Shown piece by piece: positions 27,614-37,089 of a DNA stretch of 64,000 bases. A program made the position numbers and the translations under genes. The number at the start of each line of letters is the position of its first letter. Within the stretch, counting starts at the first letter, position 1. Below the pieces are notes generated by a model that saw only the letters and a list, made by a program, of their open reading frames with translations, was not told the origin of the DNA and did not search any database. This DNA is from Gemmataceae bacterium (GTDB taxonomy: Bacteria; Planctomycetota; Planctomycetia; Gemmatales; Gemmataceae), in the NCBI GenBank assembly GCA_901538445.1, contig LR594584.1, forward strand, positions 3,443,586-3,507,585. The letters run 5' to 3'.

Positions 27614-29049
27614 TCACCCGCCGCGGGCGGCTCCGGGACCGCGTCGCGACGCGGGGTCACGCCCCCCAGCGCGGTACTTGTCGATCAGCCGGTACAGCGT
27701 CCGCCGGCTGATGCCCACGCCTTCGCCGCGTGGACCTTGTTCCCGTCGTGCCGCCGCAGAACGTCGATGACGTGCCGCCGCTCGACGGCGTCCAGGTCGT
27801 CCGGGTTGGGTGGGGCGGCGGTGGTCGCGCCCGGGGCGGCGGGGGCCGGCCCCGCGGCGTGCGCCACGCTCTCCGGGAGGTCGTCCACGGTGATCGTGTC
27901 GCCCTCGGCGAGGATCTGCGCCCGCTCCAGCACGTTCGCCAGTTCGCGGATGTTCCCCGGCCAGTCGTAGGCGCACAGCACCCGCATGGCCTCGGGGTCC
28001 ACCGCGAACGGGGCCTTCCCGAGCTGCCGGGTGCGCAGGACGTGCGCGACCAGCTCGGGCACGTCCTCGCGGCGGTCCCTGAGCGGCGGGAGCGTGATGG
28101 CGATGACGTTGAGCCGGAAGAACAGGTCCTCGCGGAACCGCCCGGCCCGCACCTCGTCCTCGAGCGGCTTGTTGGTCGCGGCGACGACCCGCACGTCGGC
28201 GTTCTTCTCCTGCGTGCTGCCGACCCGCCGGTAGTGGCCGTCCTCCAGCACCCGCAGCAGCTTGGCCTGGAGGGTCGGGGCCATCTCCGCGACCTCGTCG
28301 ATGAACAGGGTGCCGCCCTCGGCGACCTCGAACAGGCCCGGTTTGGTGCGGTCGGCCCCGGTGAACGCGCCCCGCTCGTGGCCGAACAGCTCGCTCTCCA
28401 GCAGCGTCTCCTGGAGCGTCGCGCAGTTCACCGTGACGAGCGGCTTGTCGCGGCGGGCGCTGTTGCCGTGGACCGCGCGGGCGACCAGTTCCTTGCCGGT
28501 GCCGCTCGGACCGCGGACCAGGACGGTCGCGTTCGTGCCGGCCACCTTCTCGATCATCTGGGTGACCCGCCGCACCGCCGGGCTCGACCCGACGATGCGG
28601 TACCGCGGGGACTCGAACGTCAGCTCCTTGACGATGGCCCGGAGCCGCAGGTTCTCGACCCGCAGCCGGCGGACCTCCAGCGCCCGGTCGAGCACCGGCA
28701 GGACGGTCTGGAGCCGGAACGGCTTGAGGATGTAGTCGAACGCGCCGGTCTTCATGGCCTCGACGGCGGTCTGGATGGTCCCCTGCCCGGTCATGATGAT
28801 GCCGACCAGGTTGGGGTCGATCTCCAGTGCCCGGCGGAGCAGTTGGATGCCGTCGGTCCCGGGCATCATGAGGTCGGACAGGAGCACGTCGAACCCGCCG
28901 TCGCGGAGCGCGTCGGGCGCGAGGAGCGGGTCCGAGAGCCCCTGGACCGCGAATCCCTGCTCGCCGAGCGACTCGCACAGGGCGCGCATCAGCTCGACCT
29001 CGTCGTCCACGACGAGGAGCCGGCCGCGGGGGGTGGTGGGCGTGGTCAT
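27614..29049 (-). CDS. Sigma-54-dependent response regulator (NtrC type), C-terminal HTH frameshifted
   Basis: Two-component activator. The receiver domain comes first (phospho-acceptor Asp59 in [12 protein letters not shown]), then the AAA+ domain with Walker A GPSGTGKE and the sigma-54 contact loop GAFTGA, then a Fis-type HTH. As read, the first frame stops at 27685 after [13 protein letters not shown]. The correct HTH sequence ([14 protein letters not shown]) continues in the next frame to 27614. Inserting one G between 27717 and 27718 would turn AAKAW into [15 protein letters not shown]. This is therefore a one-base deletion, either a real mutation that destroys DNA binding or a sequencing error. 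It lies 27 bases downstream of its likely sensor kinase. Confidence 0.9.
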
Positions 29050-29076
29050 GGTGGCTCGCCGGGGGGTGCGGGACCG

Positions 29077-30720
29077 CTACTTGAGGCCCGCGACGTTGGT
29101 GTCCGGGCGGACCGGGAGCACGACCCGGACCGTGGTCCCCTGGCCGATGTGGCTCTCGACCTCGACCCGGCCGCGGTGCTGGTCCACGATCCGCCGACAA
29201 ATAGCAAGTCCCAGGCCGGTCCCCTTCCCCTCCTCCTTGGTCGTGAAGAACGGGTCGAACACCCGCGGGAGCAGGTCGGCCGGGATGCCGGCCCCGGTGT
29301 CGGCCACCTCGACGACGATCGCGGGCACGTCGCCGGGCAGCGTTCCGGCCCGGACCCGGGGGGTGAGGTGCCCGCCCTCGGGCATCGCGTCGGCGGCGTT
29401 GGTGAACAGGTTCAGGAACACCTGCCGGAGCTGCTGCCGGTCGGCGTGGATCGTGGGCACCCCGGCGGCGAACTGCGTGTCCACCTTCACCCGCTTCTTC
29501 CGCAGGTGGTGCGCGACCAGGTCCACGGTCCGGGTGATCTCCTCGCACACGTCCACGGTCGAGACCTGGTCCCGCCCGGCCCGGCTGAACTGGAGCAGGT
29601 TGGCGACCAGGTTGGCCATCCGCTCGACCTCGCCCTCGATGATCTCTAGGGGCTTGCGGCGCGGGTCGTCGGCCGGGGTCTTCGCGATGAGCCCCTCGAC
29701 CCGCAGGCTCACCGTGCCGAGCGGGTTGTTCAGCTCGTGGGCGATGCTCGCGGCCAGTTCCCCGACCCCGGCGAGCCGGGCCGCCTGCCAGAGCTGCTGG
29801 GTCGTGCCCCGCAGCTCCTCGGACTTGGCCTGCAACTCGACCAGCGCCCGCTCGCGCTCGGCGGCGGTCTCGCGGAGCTGGTGCTCGACCAGGACCCGCT
29901 CGGTCACGTCGCGGAGGATGAGCGTGTGGACCGCCTCGCCCCCCACCTCGGTCCGGGCCATCGAGACCTCCAGTGGCACCGGTGCGCCGTCGGCCCGGCG
30001 GCCCTCGATCCGCAGCGGCGCGGCCGCGGCGACCGGTCCGTCGAGCGGCAGCCCGCCCGGGAGGAACCGCACGAGGTCCGCCCCGGTCGCCTCGGCGGCC
30101 GGGCACCCGAACACCCGCTCGGCGGCCGGGTTGAACAGCGTGACCCGCAGGCCCGGGTCCAGGGTGACGATCGCGTCCTGGGCCGACCGGATGACCGCGT
30201 CGAGCCGGGCCTCGGCCGCCGCGAGCCGGGCCTGGGCCCGGAGCTGCTCCAGCTCCCGCTGGGCCGCCTCGTACTGCTTGCGGACCGACACGTCCCGGAC
30301 GATCGCGGTGAACAGCATCCCGTCGCCCGTGCCGAGCTTCGAGATGGACACCTCGGCGGAGAACTCGGTGCCGTCCTTGCGGCGGCCGTGGACCTCGCGC
30401 CGCTCGCCCATGAGCCGCGCGTGCTCCGCGGCCCGCCCGAACCCCTCCACCTGGCCCCGGTGCGGGGGCCGGTACCGGGCCGGGAGGAGCACGTCGAGGG
30501 GCCGGCCCACGACCTCGTCGGGGGCGTAGCCGAACAGCTTGGCCGCCCCGCGGTTGAACAGGACGATCTCCTGGCGGGCGTCGACGGTGACGATGCCGTC
30601 CTCGGCGATGTCGAGGATCTCGGCGAGTTGGTCGGAGGTGATGCGAGCGAGCACGATGCTCCTCAGGGACGGCCCACCGGGTGCCCGGGGAACGGTCCGC
30701 TCTTCGAGGTCCAGTTTCAT
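29077..30720 (-). CDS. PAS-PAS sensor histidine kinase
   Basis: Kinase of 547 residues with no membrane segment, so cytoplasmic sensing is likely. PAS domain 1 (about 25-150, ILDIAEDGIVTVDARQEIVLF) and PAS 2 (about 165-280) are joined by a Glu/Ala-rich coiled coil. The phospho-accepting His328 is in ASIAHELNNPLG. The ATPase domain has LNLFTNAADAMPEGG, VADTGAGIP and GKGTGLGLAI. It is upstream of and co-directional with the sigma-54 activator (27-base gap), forming an NtrB/NtrC-like pair. The start is ATG 30720; in-frame sequence upstream is basic and low-complexity. Confidence 0.92.
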   Translation of the reverse strand: MKLDLEERTVPRAPGGPSLRSIVLARITSDQLAEILDIAEDGIVTVDARQEIVLFNRGAAKLFGYAPDEVVGRPLDVLLPARYRPPHRGQVEGFGRAAEHARLMGERREVHGRRKDGTEFSAEVSISKLGTGDGMLFTAIVRDVSVRKQYEAAQRELEQLRAQARLAAAEARLDAVIRSAQDAIVTLDPGLRVTLFNPAAERVFGCPAAEATGADLVRFLPGGLPLDGPVAAAAPLRIEGRRADGAPVPLEVSMARTEVGGEAVHTLILRDVTERVLVEHQLRETAAERERALVELQAKSEELRGTTQQLWQAARLAGVGELAASIAHELNNPLGTVSLRVEGLIAKTPADDPRRKPLEIIEGEVERMANLVANLLQFSRAGRDQVSTVDVCEEITRTVDLVAHHLRKKRVKVDTQFAAGVPTIHADRQQLRQVFLNLFTNAADAMPEGGHLTPRVRAGTLPGDVPAIVVEVADTGAGIPADLLPRVFDPFFTTKEEGKGTGLGLAICRRIVDQHRGRVEVESHIGQGTTVRVVLPVRPDTNVAGLK

Positions 30721-31213
30721 CCCAAGCTCTGGTGAAATGGTTTCAGATCGCCCCGCGGGTGTCAACACGCTGTGTGCCACCCTGGCACACTTGGCGCGTC
30801 GCCACCTGCGCTCGCCTGACACACCGACCGGACCGACCGGCCCCGGCGGAGCCTTCCCTCGAAATCCCATTTCGGCCCCCGAAACGAAGGGGACCACGCG
30901 AGGCGTGCTCGCGGGACCGTGCCTCGCTGCCCGGCGCAACGTTCCCCCGGTAAGCAGATCGCGTTCCACGGGTGGCGAGGCGGGGCGACCGTCCGGGAGC
31001 CTCCTCGGCACGGACCCCCCGCGCCCCGGACCGGAATCTGAACCGCCGGCCCGAAATTTGATTACCGGTGAGTGCCACGCCGCTGGAGCCCTGTTGAGGT
31101 CCGCCACAAGTAAATGGTGGGAACGCGACCGGGGCGCGCCTACAGATGGGTGTCCGGCCCGAACGCGGCGCACGGCCGCGCGACGATCGACGCCCCACGA
31201 TCTCGGAACGCCC
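30721..31213. other. 493-base divergent regulatory region
   Basis: No gene found. It separates the histidine kinase from the GGDEF gene. It holds the palindrome GTGTGCC-ACCCT-GGCACAC (30772-30790) and an overlapping -24/-12-like element (listed next). Promoters for both genes are expected here. Confidence 0.5.
30783..30798 (+). promoter_or_regulatory. Possible sigma-54 -24/-12 element
   Basis: TGGCACACTTGGCGCG has the TGGCAC of the -24 box and a GC at the -12 position with correct spacing; the usual TT before the GC is missing. It points toward the GGDEF gene but is about 415 bases from its start. It overlaps the right arm of a GTGTGCC palindrome that might be an activator site. Confidence 0.25.
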
Positions 31214-32509
31214 ATGGGCATCGCCCCCAACGACAAGAGTCCCCACCGCGCGTCACAAGAGTGGGAGGAGCGGTTCCGGCTGCTGCTGGCCGGGGTGCGG
31301 GAGTACGCCATCTTCTTCACGGACCCGCACGGCACCATCACGGAGTGGCACAACGGCCCGGAGGCGCGGGCCAGGGACGCGGAGGCGTTCGTTGGCTCAC
31401 ACGTATCGAAGCTGTACGCCCCGCGCGACGCGGCCGCGGGGAAGCCGGCGGCCGAACTGGCCGAGGCCCGGGACCGGGGCCAGGTGGCCCGCGAGGGGTG
31501 GCTGGTCCACGGCGACGGGACGCGGTTCTGGGGCGAATACGTGACGGCCGCGTTATGGAACGATCGTGGCGGGCTCCGGGGTTACTGCCGGGTGGTCCGC
31601 GACGTGACCGAGCGGAAGCACGCCGAGGAGGCGCTGCGGTCCGTGGTGAGCCACTCGACCGACGCGCTGGTGACGATCAACCACCGCGGGGTGATCCAGG
31701 CGTTCGCCGGGGCCGCCGAGAAGATCTTCGGGTACGCCGCGGCCGATGCGGTGGGCCGGAACGTCAGCGTCCTGATGCCGGAGCCGTGGCGGAGCGAGCA
31801 CGACGGGTACATCCAGAACTACCTGCGGACCGGCGTCCCGCGGGTCGTGGGGACGGGTCGCGAGGTGACCGGACGGCGGAAGGACGGGTCCCCGGTGCCG
31901 CTCGACTTCACCCTGACCGAGTTCACCCTCGACGGGCTCAAGTTCTTCACCGGGATCATGCGCGACATCACCGAGCGCAAGGAGGCGCAGGCCCAGCTCG
32001 AGGTCCAGGCCACGCAGGACGCGCTAACAGGGCTGTGGAACCGCGGGGCGATCCTGAAGTTGCTCGGCGACGAGCTCGATCAGGGCCACCGGGACGGGAC
32101 CGCGGTCGGGGTGGCGCTGCTCGACATCGACCACTTCAAGCGGATCAACGACGGGCACGGGCACCTGGCCGGGGACGCGGTCCTGCGGGTGCTCGGGGGC
32201 GAGCTGAATGCGGTCGTGCGGCGGTACGACCGGATCGGGCGGTACGGCGGAGAGGAGTTCCTGATCGTGATGCCGGGGTGCGACGAGGCGTGCCTGCGGG
32301 GGCTGTGCGAGCGGGTGCGCCGCACCGTCGCGGACGCGACCGTGACCCACGACGGCCGGCGGATCGCGGTCACGGTCAGCATCGGGGCGGCGGTCGCGGT
32401 CCCCGCCGCGGACGCCACGCCCGACACGTTCCTGCGGGCCGCCGACCTCGCGCTGTACCGGGCCAAAGCGGGCGGCCGCAACCGCGTCGAGCTCGGCCAC
32501 GTGGAGTGA
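31214..32509 (+). CDS. PAS-PAS diguanylate cyclase (GGDEF)
   Basis: Protein of 431 residues that would make cyclic di-GMP. PAS 1 is at about 15-130 and PAS 2 at about 140-265, followed by a short coiled linker and the GGDEF domain (about 270-431). The active-site loop is RYGGEEF, and LLDIDHFKRINDGHGH supplies the metal-binding Asp and base-recognition residues. No EAL domain and no membrane segment are present. The inhibitory-site RxxD five residues before GGEEF is not obvious. The start is ATG 31214; upstream in-frame codons lie antisense to the kinase gene. It may work with the adjacent kinase/activator pair, but no physical link is visible. Confidence 0.9.
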   Translation: MGIAPNDKSPHRASQEWEERFRLLLAGVREYAIFFTDPHGTITEWHNGPEARARDAEAFVGSHVSKLYAPRDAAAGKPAAELAEARDRGQVAREGWLVHGDGTRFWGEYVTAALWNDRGGLRGYCRVVRDVTERKHAEEALRSVVSHSTDALVTINHRGVIQAFAGAAEKIFGYAAADAVGRNVSVLMPEPWRSEHDGYIQNYLRTGVPRVVGTGREVTGRRKDGSPVPLDFTLTEFTLDGLKFFTGIMRDITERKEAQAQLEVQATQDALTGLWNRGAILKLLGDELDQGHRDGTAVGVALLDIDHFKRINDGHGHLAGDAVLRVLGGELNAVVRRYDRIGRYGGEEFLIVMPGCDEACLRGLCERVRRTVADATVTHDGRRIAVTVSIGAAVAVPAADATPDTFLRAADLALYRAKAGGRNRVELGHVE

Positions 32510-32585
32510 ACAAAGCGGGCGGCGGCGCTGTGGCCGCCGCCGTGGACCGGAGTGGTACCGATTCTGGGTGGTGCGTATCCCGGGT

Positions 32586-32720
32586 GCCCCTCTCCCATTG
32601 CGGGAGAGGGTGCGGCGAGTCTTCGAGCGGCGGGTGAGGGGTCGAACTTTCTGAGGTGTCGAGGCACTACCCCTCACCCGGCCGCGAAGCGCGGCCCCCC
32701 TCTCCCGCAACGGGGAGAGG
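32586..32720. repeat. Interspersed CCCTCTCCC...GGGAGAGGG repeat, copy 1
   Basis: This 135-base element is built from inverted arms (CCCTCTCCCATTGCGGGAGA; CCCCTCACCCGGCCGCG) and lies in the 265-base gap after the GGDEF gene. About 70 bases of it match, reverse-complemented and nearly identical, the sequence at 41292-41355 (shared core GAGTCTTCGAGCGGCGGGTG). It is therefore a dispersed family. Confidence 0.8.
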
Positions 32721-32774
32721 GCCGAGAAGAGTGCCCACGGTGACCGATCAGCAACTTGGGATGAGTCGATCGGG

Positions 32775-34127
32775 TCACGGGGCCTTTTCGGGGGCCGGGA
32801 CCGCGGCCTCGCCCCCGGGCATGCCGGGCTTCGAGTCCTTGATCCACTTGATGGTGTTCGCCACCGTGAGCCGGACCTGCTCCTGCGGCATGCTGGCCAC
32901 CACCTGCTCCTTTTCCTTGGCCGAGAGCTTGTCGTAGGCCTCCGAGAACTTCTTGTCCTTGAGGTTCTCGGCGAGCCGCTCCTGCCGGAGCTTCTCCCAC
33001 TTCTTCTCGGCCTTCTCCAGCTCCCCGACCGCCCCCTGCGCCTTCGCGCCCATCGACGCGAGGGCCGTCAGCGCCGTACTCAGCACCAGCGGGTTGTCGT
33101 CGTCCAGCACGCTCACCACCGCGTCGACCTTCCCGCCCGCCTGCTCGCCGAAGATGGCCAGCGCCTGGAGCGCCTGGACCTTGGGGCCGTCGTCCTTGGC
33201 CGAGCAGTGGCGGGCGATCGCGGTCAGGTTCTCGTCGTTGATCTCCTTGGGGTCGAACCGCATGAGCACGACCCGGCACCAGATCTCGAGCTGCTTGTCG
33301 GGCTCGAGGTCCTTGCTCTTCCCCTTGCCGAGCCGGTTCCGCATCGCCTCGGCAACGAAGTCGGCCGACTTCTGGTTGATCACGGGCGGACCGTTCGCGG
33401 GCTTGGGGCCGGCCCACGGCGGCCCGAGCATGACGAGCGCCTGGAGCGCCTCCATCCGCACCGCGACGCTGACGTCCTTCGCGAGCGTCCCGGCCAGCGC
33501 CTGGAGCGCCTTGACGTTCGGGCCGGTCGCCTTGTTCATCGAGATCTGCCCGAGGCACCGGGCGATGCTCTGCCGGGTCTCGAACGCCGGGTCGTTCAGG
33601 GCGGTGCCCGCGACCAGGTACACCACCCCCTCGGCGCGCGGCCCGATCGACGCGAGGGTCTGAACCGCGTGCTTGCGGCCGATGCCGCCGGGCACCCCCA
33701 GGTCGACGGAGACCCCCAGGAGGCGGATCGCCTCGGTCTCGTCCTTGGGGTCGTCGAACCCGATGAGCGAGGCGGTGTCGTACAGCGTGATCCGCACTCC
33801 GGGGTCCGGTTCGCCGCCCGCCGACGGGGCCTTCATGCGGGCGAGGATGGGCTTGCCGGCCATCTTCTTGACGTCCGGCCCGAAGTTGGGGATCGTGTTC
33901 AGCGCCGCCTGGCGGATCGCCGGGTCCGGGTCCGTCAGGTCCTTGAGCCACGACTTGACGTCCTTGCCGCCGATCTCCGTCGGCCACTTGGGCTCGGGGA
34001 GCTTGGTCGGCTCGGGGCTCTTGGTTTCCTTGGGGTCGGGCTGGCGGCCGGCGGCCGGCCCCTGACTGGTAACGACGACGGCGAGCGACGCGGCGAGGGC
34101 CAGTCCGGCGAGAGGTCGGGTGAACAT
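32775..34127 (-). CDS. Secreted HEAT-repeat protein
   Basis: Exported protein of 450 residues with a signal peptide (MFTRPLAGLALAASLAVVVT). Residues about 50-360 form HEAT-like helical repeats, recognisable from SWLKDLTDPDPAIRQAALNT, VRMEALQALVMLG and KVQALQALAIFGEQAGG. The repeats end in a charged helical region (EKAEKKWEKLRQERL). HEAT repeats bind partner proteins, and no catalytic motif is visible. It is divergent from the alpha-CTD gene with a 279-base gap. The start ATG 34127 is inferred from the signal peptide. Confidence 0.8.
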   Translation of the reverse strand: MFTRPLAGLALAASLAVVVTSQGPAAGRQPDPKETKSPEPTKLPEPKWPTEIGGKDVKSWLKDLTDPDPAIRQAALNTIPNFGPDVKKMAGKPILARMKAPSAGGEPDPGVRITLYDTASLIGFDDPKDETEAIRLLGVSVDLGVPGGIGRKHAVQTLASIGPRAEGVVYLVAGTALNDPAFETRQSIARCLGQISMNKATGPNVKALQALAGTLAKDVSVAVRMEALQALVMLGPPWAGPKPANGPPVINQKSADFVAEAMRNRLGKGKSKDLEPDKQLEIWCRVVLMRFDPKEINDENLTAIARHCSAKDDGPKVQALQALAIFGEQAGGKVDAVVSVLDDDNPLVLSTALTALASMGAKAQGAVGELEKAEKKWEKLRQERLAENLKDKKFSEAYDKLSAKEKEQVVASMPQEQVRLTVANTIKWIKDSKPGMPGGEAAVPAPEKAP

Positions 34128-34232
34128 GGCGGTCCCCTGGTGAACTCTTCCCCAGTCCATGACAACACACAAGATACCCGCGGCGTTTGCGACCGCAACC
34201 GCAATGCCCGGCACGCCGCGTGGGCGGTGGGG

Positions 34233-34262
34233 TTGCCGCGCCCCCGGTCGGGCGCGTAGGAT
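34233..34262 (+). promoter_or_regulatory. Weak promoter candidate for the alpha-CTD gene
   Basis: TTGCCG at 34233-34238 and TAGGAT at 34257-34262 are separated by 18 bases. They lie about 145 bases upstream of the TPR/alpha-CTD gene. Both hexamers match the consensus only partly. Confidence 0.25.
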
Positions 34263-34406
34263 ACAACTCTTCGGCATGCACCTTGCAAGGCCGGCTCTCG
34301 CGCGCTCTGCCGACGCGCGGCAAGGCCCGGCCCGTTTTTGGGGACCGCCGCGCCGCCACGCACCCCAGCGTGCCGCGCCGCCGCCGGCCCCGGGAGTGAG
34401 CCACCC

Positions 34407-35783
34407 GTGACGGAACCTCTGATCGATTTGCGTGCCCTCCTCGTCGAGCGCGAGGACTTCGAGGGCGGGATGGTGTCGCGGCTCCGCGAGGGGCTGGCCC
34501 AGGGCGGGTCCCAGGTCCGCGCGATGCGCGAGATCACCGACACGCTCCAGAAGCGGCTCGCCGTCGCCGCGGCCCCGCAGCAGAAGAAGATCCACCTGAA
34601 GCTCGGCATCTCGCTCTACTTCCTCGGCCATATCCGCACGGCCATCGAGCACCTGAACAAGGCCGAGGGGCCGCTCGCCGCGTTCTGGCTCGGCCAGGCC
34701 CACATGTACCTCGGCCAGGCCCGGCCCTACGCCGACGACGACGGCGACGCCACCGACCACCTTGCCGAGGCCGTCAAGGCGTTCGACCGGGCCGAGAAGT
34801 CGGGGTACGCGGCCCAGCTCACGCAGCTCCAGAAGGCCGGCGTCCTCCGGCTCCAGAAGCACCTCGGGGACGCCAAGGCGATCCTCGCCAAGCTGAAGGA
34901 CGGCGCGGCCCACAACGCCGAGTACTACTTCCAGGAGGGCGGCGTCGCCGAGGCCGAGGGCGACCCGGTCCGGGCCGCCAAGGCGTACGCCCGGGCCGTC
35001 GAACTCGAGCCCCGGCACGCCGGCGCGCTGTTCCGCCTCGGGTTCCTCAACGACCTCCAGGGCAACGACCAGGACGCCATCGGGTACTACGAGAAGTGCC
35101 TCAAGTACCCGCCCGTCGGCAAGGGCGTGCTGTACAACCTCGGCATCCTGTACGAGGACCACGACCAGTACGACAAGGCGACCGAGTGCTACCGCCGTCT
35201 CCACCGGGCCGACCCGCGGGACGAGCGGGCCAAGCTGTTCGTGAAGGACGCCGAGGCGTCGCTGACCCAGGACTACAACCCGCAGGACGAGCAGTTCAGC
35301 GAGGAGCACCAGCGGGTGCTGGAGGTCCCGATCACGGACTTCGAGCTGTCCGTGCGGAGCCGGAACTGCCTCAAGCGGATGAACATCCGCACCCTCGGCG
35401 ACCTGACCCGCGTCACCGAGTCGCAACTGCTGGCCAGCAAGAACTTTGGGGAGACCTCGCTCGAAGAGATCAAGGCCATCATGAACGCGAAGGCGCTGCG
35501 GATCGGCCAGTCGCTCGACCAGGGCCAGCAGTACGAGTTCCGCTACCGCCCGCAGCAGAACCTGAGCCCCGAGGAGCAGGCGACGCTGAACAAGCCGGTG
35601 AGCGACCTGAACCTGTCGGTCCGCGCCCGCAAGTGCATGAACCGGCTCAACATCACCACGCTCGGCGAACTGGTCCAGCGCACGGCCGACGAGCTCCTCG
35701 AAGCGAAGAACTTCGGCATGACGTCGCTCACCGAGGTCCGCGAGCGGCTCGTCCAGCACAACCTGAAGCTCCGCGGGGACTGA
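34407..35783 (+). CDS. TPR protein with two RNA polymerase alpha-CTD domains
   Basis: Cytoplasmic protein of 458 residues with an unusual domain order. TPR-like helical repeats span about 45-300 (LFRLGFLNDLQGNDQDAIGY, LYNLGILYEDHDQYDKATEC). Two helix-hairpin-helix domains of the RpoA C-terminal type follow at about 307-370 and 395-458. Domain 1 reads SVRSRNCLKRMNIRTLGDL...NFGETSLEEIK; domain 2 reads SVRARKCMNRLNITTLGEL...NFGMTSLTEVR. Both keep the Arg equivalent to E. coli alpha Arg265, which contacts UP-element DNA; domain 1 also keeps Asn268. It could contact DNA or transcription factors like alpha. The start GTG 34407 has GGGAG about 11 bases upstream. True rpoA is not in this window. Confidence 0.88.
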   Translation: MTEPLIDLRALLVEREDFEGGMVSRLREGLAQGGSQVRAMREITDTLQKRLAVAAAPQQKKIHLKLGISLYFLGHIRTAIEHLNKAEGPLAAFWLGQAHMYLGQARPYADDDGDATDHLAEAVKAFDRAEKSGYAAQLTQLQKAGVLRLQKHLGDAKAILAKLKDGAAHNAEYYFQEGGVAEAEGDPVRAAKAYARAVELEPRHAGALFRLGFLNDLQGNDQDAIGYYEKCLKYPPVGKGVLYNLGILYEDHDQYDKATECYRRLHRADPRDERAKLFVKDAEASLTQDYNPQDEQFSEEHQRVLEVPITDFELSVRSRNCLKRMNIRTLGDLTRVTESQLLASKNFGETSLEEIKAIMNAKALRIGQSLDQGQQYEFRYRPQQNLSPEEQATLNKPVSDLNLSVRARKCMNRLNITTLGELVQRTADELLEAKNFGMTSLTEVRERLVQHNLKLRGD

Positions 35784-35826
35784 CCCCTCGGAATACTGAC
35801 GCCTTCGGCGACAGAGGACAGAAGCC

Positions 35827-35862
35827 AGAGGTCAGAACCAAGTTGGCTTGGTTCTGACCTCT
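35827..35862. terminator. Hairpin after the alpha-CTD gene
   Basis: The 16-base perfect stem (AGAGGTCAGAACCAAG, 35827-35842, with 35847-35862) has a TTGG loop. It is nested in a larger imperfect palindrome of CAGAGGACAGA/TCTGTCCTCTG-type repeats (about 35808-35900). It lies between the TPR/alpha-CTD gene and tgt. It lacks a clean T-tract, so it may be a repeat element rather than a dedicated terminator. Confidence 0.55.
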
Positions 35863-35909
35863 CCCTGTTTCTCTTTCTGTCGTCTGTCCTCTGTCCTCTG
35901 CCTTCGATA

Positions 35910-37022
35910 ATGGCGATCTCCTTTCAACTCGACGCCACGGACCAACAGGCGCGGGCCGGCACGATGGCCACGCCCCACGGCGCGGTGCGGACCCCCGTGT
36001 TCATGCCCGTCGGCACGCAGGGCACCGTCAAGGGGCTCACGCCCGAGATGGTCCGCGACGCCGGTTCGCAGATCATCTTGGGAAACACATATCACCTGGC
36101 GCTGCGGCCCGGCGACGAACTCGTCCGCGACCTCGGCGGGCTCCACCGGTTCATGAACTGGCCCGGCCCGATCCTCACCGACTCGGGCGGGTTCCAGGTC
36201 TTCAGCCTCGCGACTCAAGTGAAGATCACCGACGACGGCGCGAAGTTCCGCAGCCACATCGACGGCTCGCCGCTCGAACTCACCCCCGAGCGAGCGGTGC
36301 GGATTCAGGAGAACCTCGGGTCCGATATCGCGATGGTGCTCGACGAGTGCCCGTCGCTCAAGGAGACCACGCCGGCGAAGGTGCGGGCCGCGGTGACCCG
36401 CACGGTCCGCTGGGCCGCCCGGTGTAAGGCGTGCCACACCCGCCCCGACCAGGCGCAGTTCGCCATCGTGCAGGGCGGCCTCGACATCGAATTGCGAGCC
36501 GAGTGCGCCCGCGAACTCGTGGCGATGGACTTCCCGGGGTACGCGCTGGGCGGGTTCAGCGTCGGCGAGTCGCCCGAGTCGATGCACGCGGCGCTGCCGG
36601 CGTGCGCCGCCCTGCTCCCCGAGGGCAAGCCGCGCTACCTGATGGGCGTCGGCCGGCCGCAGGATCTCCTCGCCGGGGTCGCGGCCGGAATCGACATGTT
36701 CGACTGCGTGATGCCGACCCGCAACGGCCGCAACGCACTGGCGTTCACCGCCGACGGCCCGATCCGGCTGCGGAACGCGAAGCACCGGCGAGATCCGGCC
36801 CCGGTCGAGTCCGGTTGCGGCTGCTACTGCTGCGCGAACTACTCGCGGGCGTACCTGCACCACCTGTTCGCCGCCGACGAGATGCTCGGGCCGACGCTCC
36901 TGAGCCTCCACAACGTCGAGTTCTACTTGCGGTTGATGCGGGACGCCCGGGACGCGATCATCGCGGGCCGGTACGCCGCGTTCCACGCCGGCTGCCTTGC
37001 CCGGTGGAACGCGGCTCCCTAG
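35910..37022 (+). CDS. tgt: tRNA-guanine transglycosylase (queuine tRNA-ribosyltransferase)
   Basis: Replaces guanine-34 in tRNAs of the GUN anticodon family with preQ1, the route to queuosine. It has 370 residues, normal for the family. The general acid/base Asp91 is in DSGGFQVFS, the nucleophile Asp265 in MFDCVMPTRNGRNA, and GMGVG-like YLMGVGRPQDLL is present. Zinc ligands are Cys303, Cys305, Cys308 and His334 (CGCYCC, LHN). It heads the tgt-yajC-secDF cluster, an arrangement common in bacteria. ATG 35910 fits the family start. Confidence 0.97.
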   Translation: MAISFQLDATDQQARAGTMATPHGAVRTPVFMPVGTQGTVKGLTPEMVRDAGSQIILGNTYHLALRPGDELVRDLGGLHRFMNWPGPILTDSGGFQVFSLATQVKITDDGAKFRSHIDGSPLELTPERAVRIQENLGSDIAMVLDECPSLKETTPAKVRAAVTRTVRWAARCKACHTRPDQAQFAIVQGGLDIELRAECARELVAMDFPGYALGGFSVGESPESMHAALPACAALLPEGKPRYLMGVGRPQDLLAGVAAGIDMFDCVMPTRNGRNALAFTADGPIRLRNAKHRRDPAPVESGCGCYCCANYSRAYLHHLFAADEMLGPTLLSLHNVEFYLRLMRDARDAIIAGRYAAFHAGCLARWNAAP

Positions 37023-37089
37023 ATTGAATTTTCTGAAAAGACCGACCCCGGCGGCCCCGCGGCCGTCGCTCGCATCCACGACGCACACC

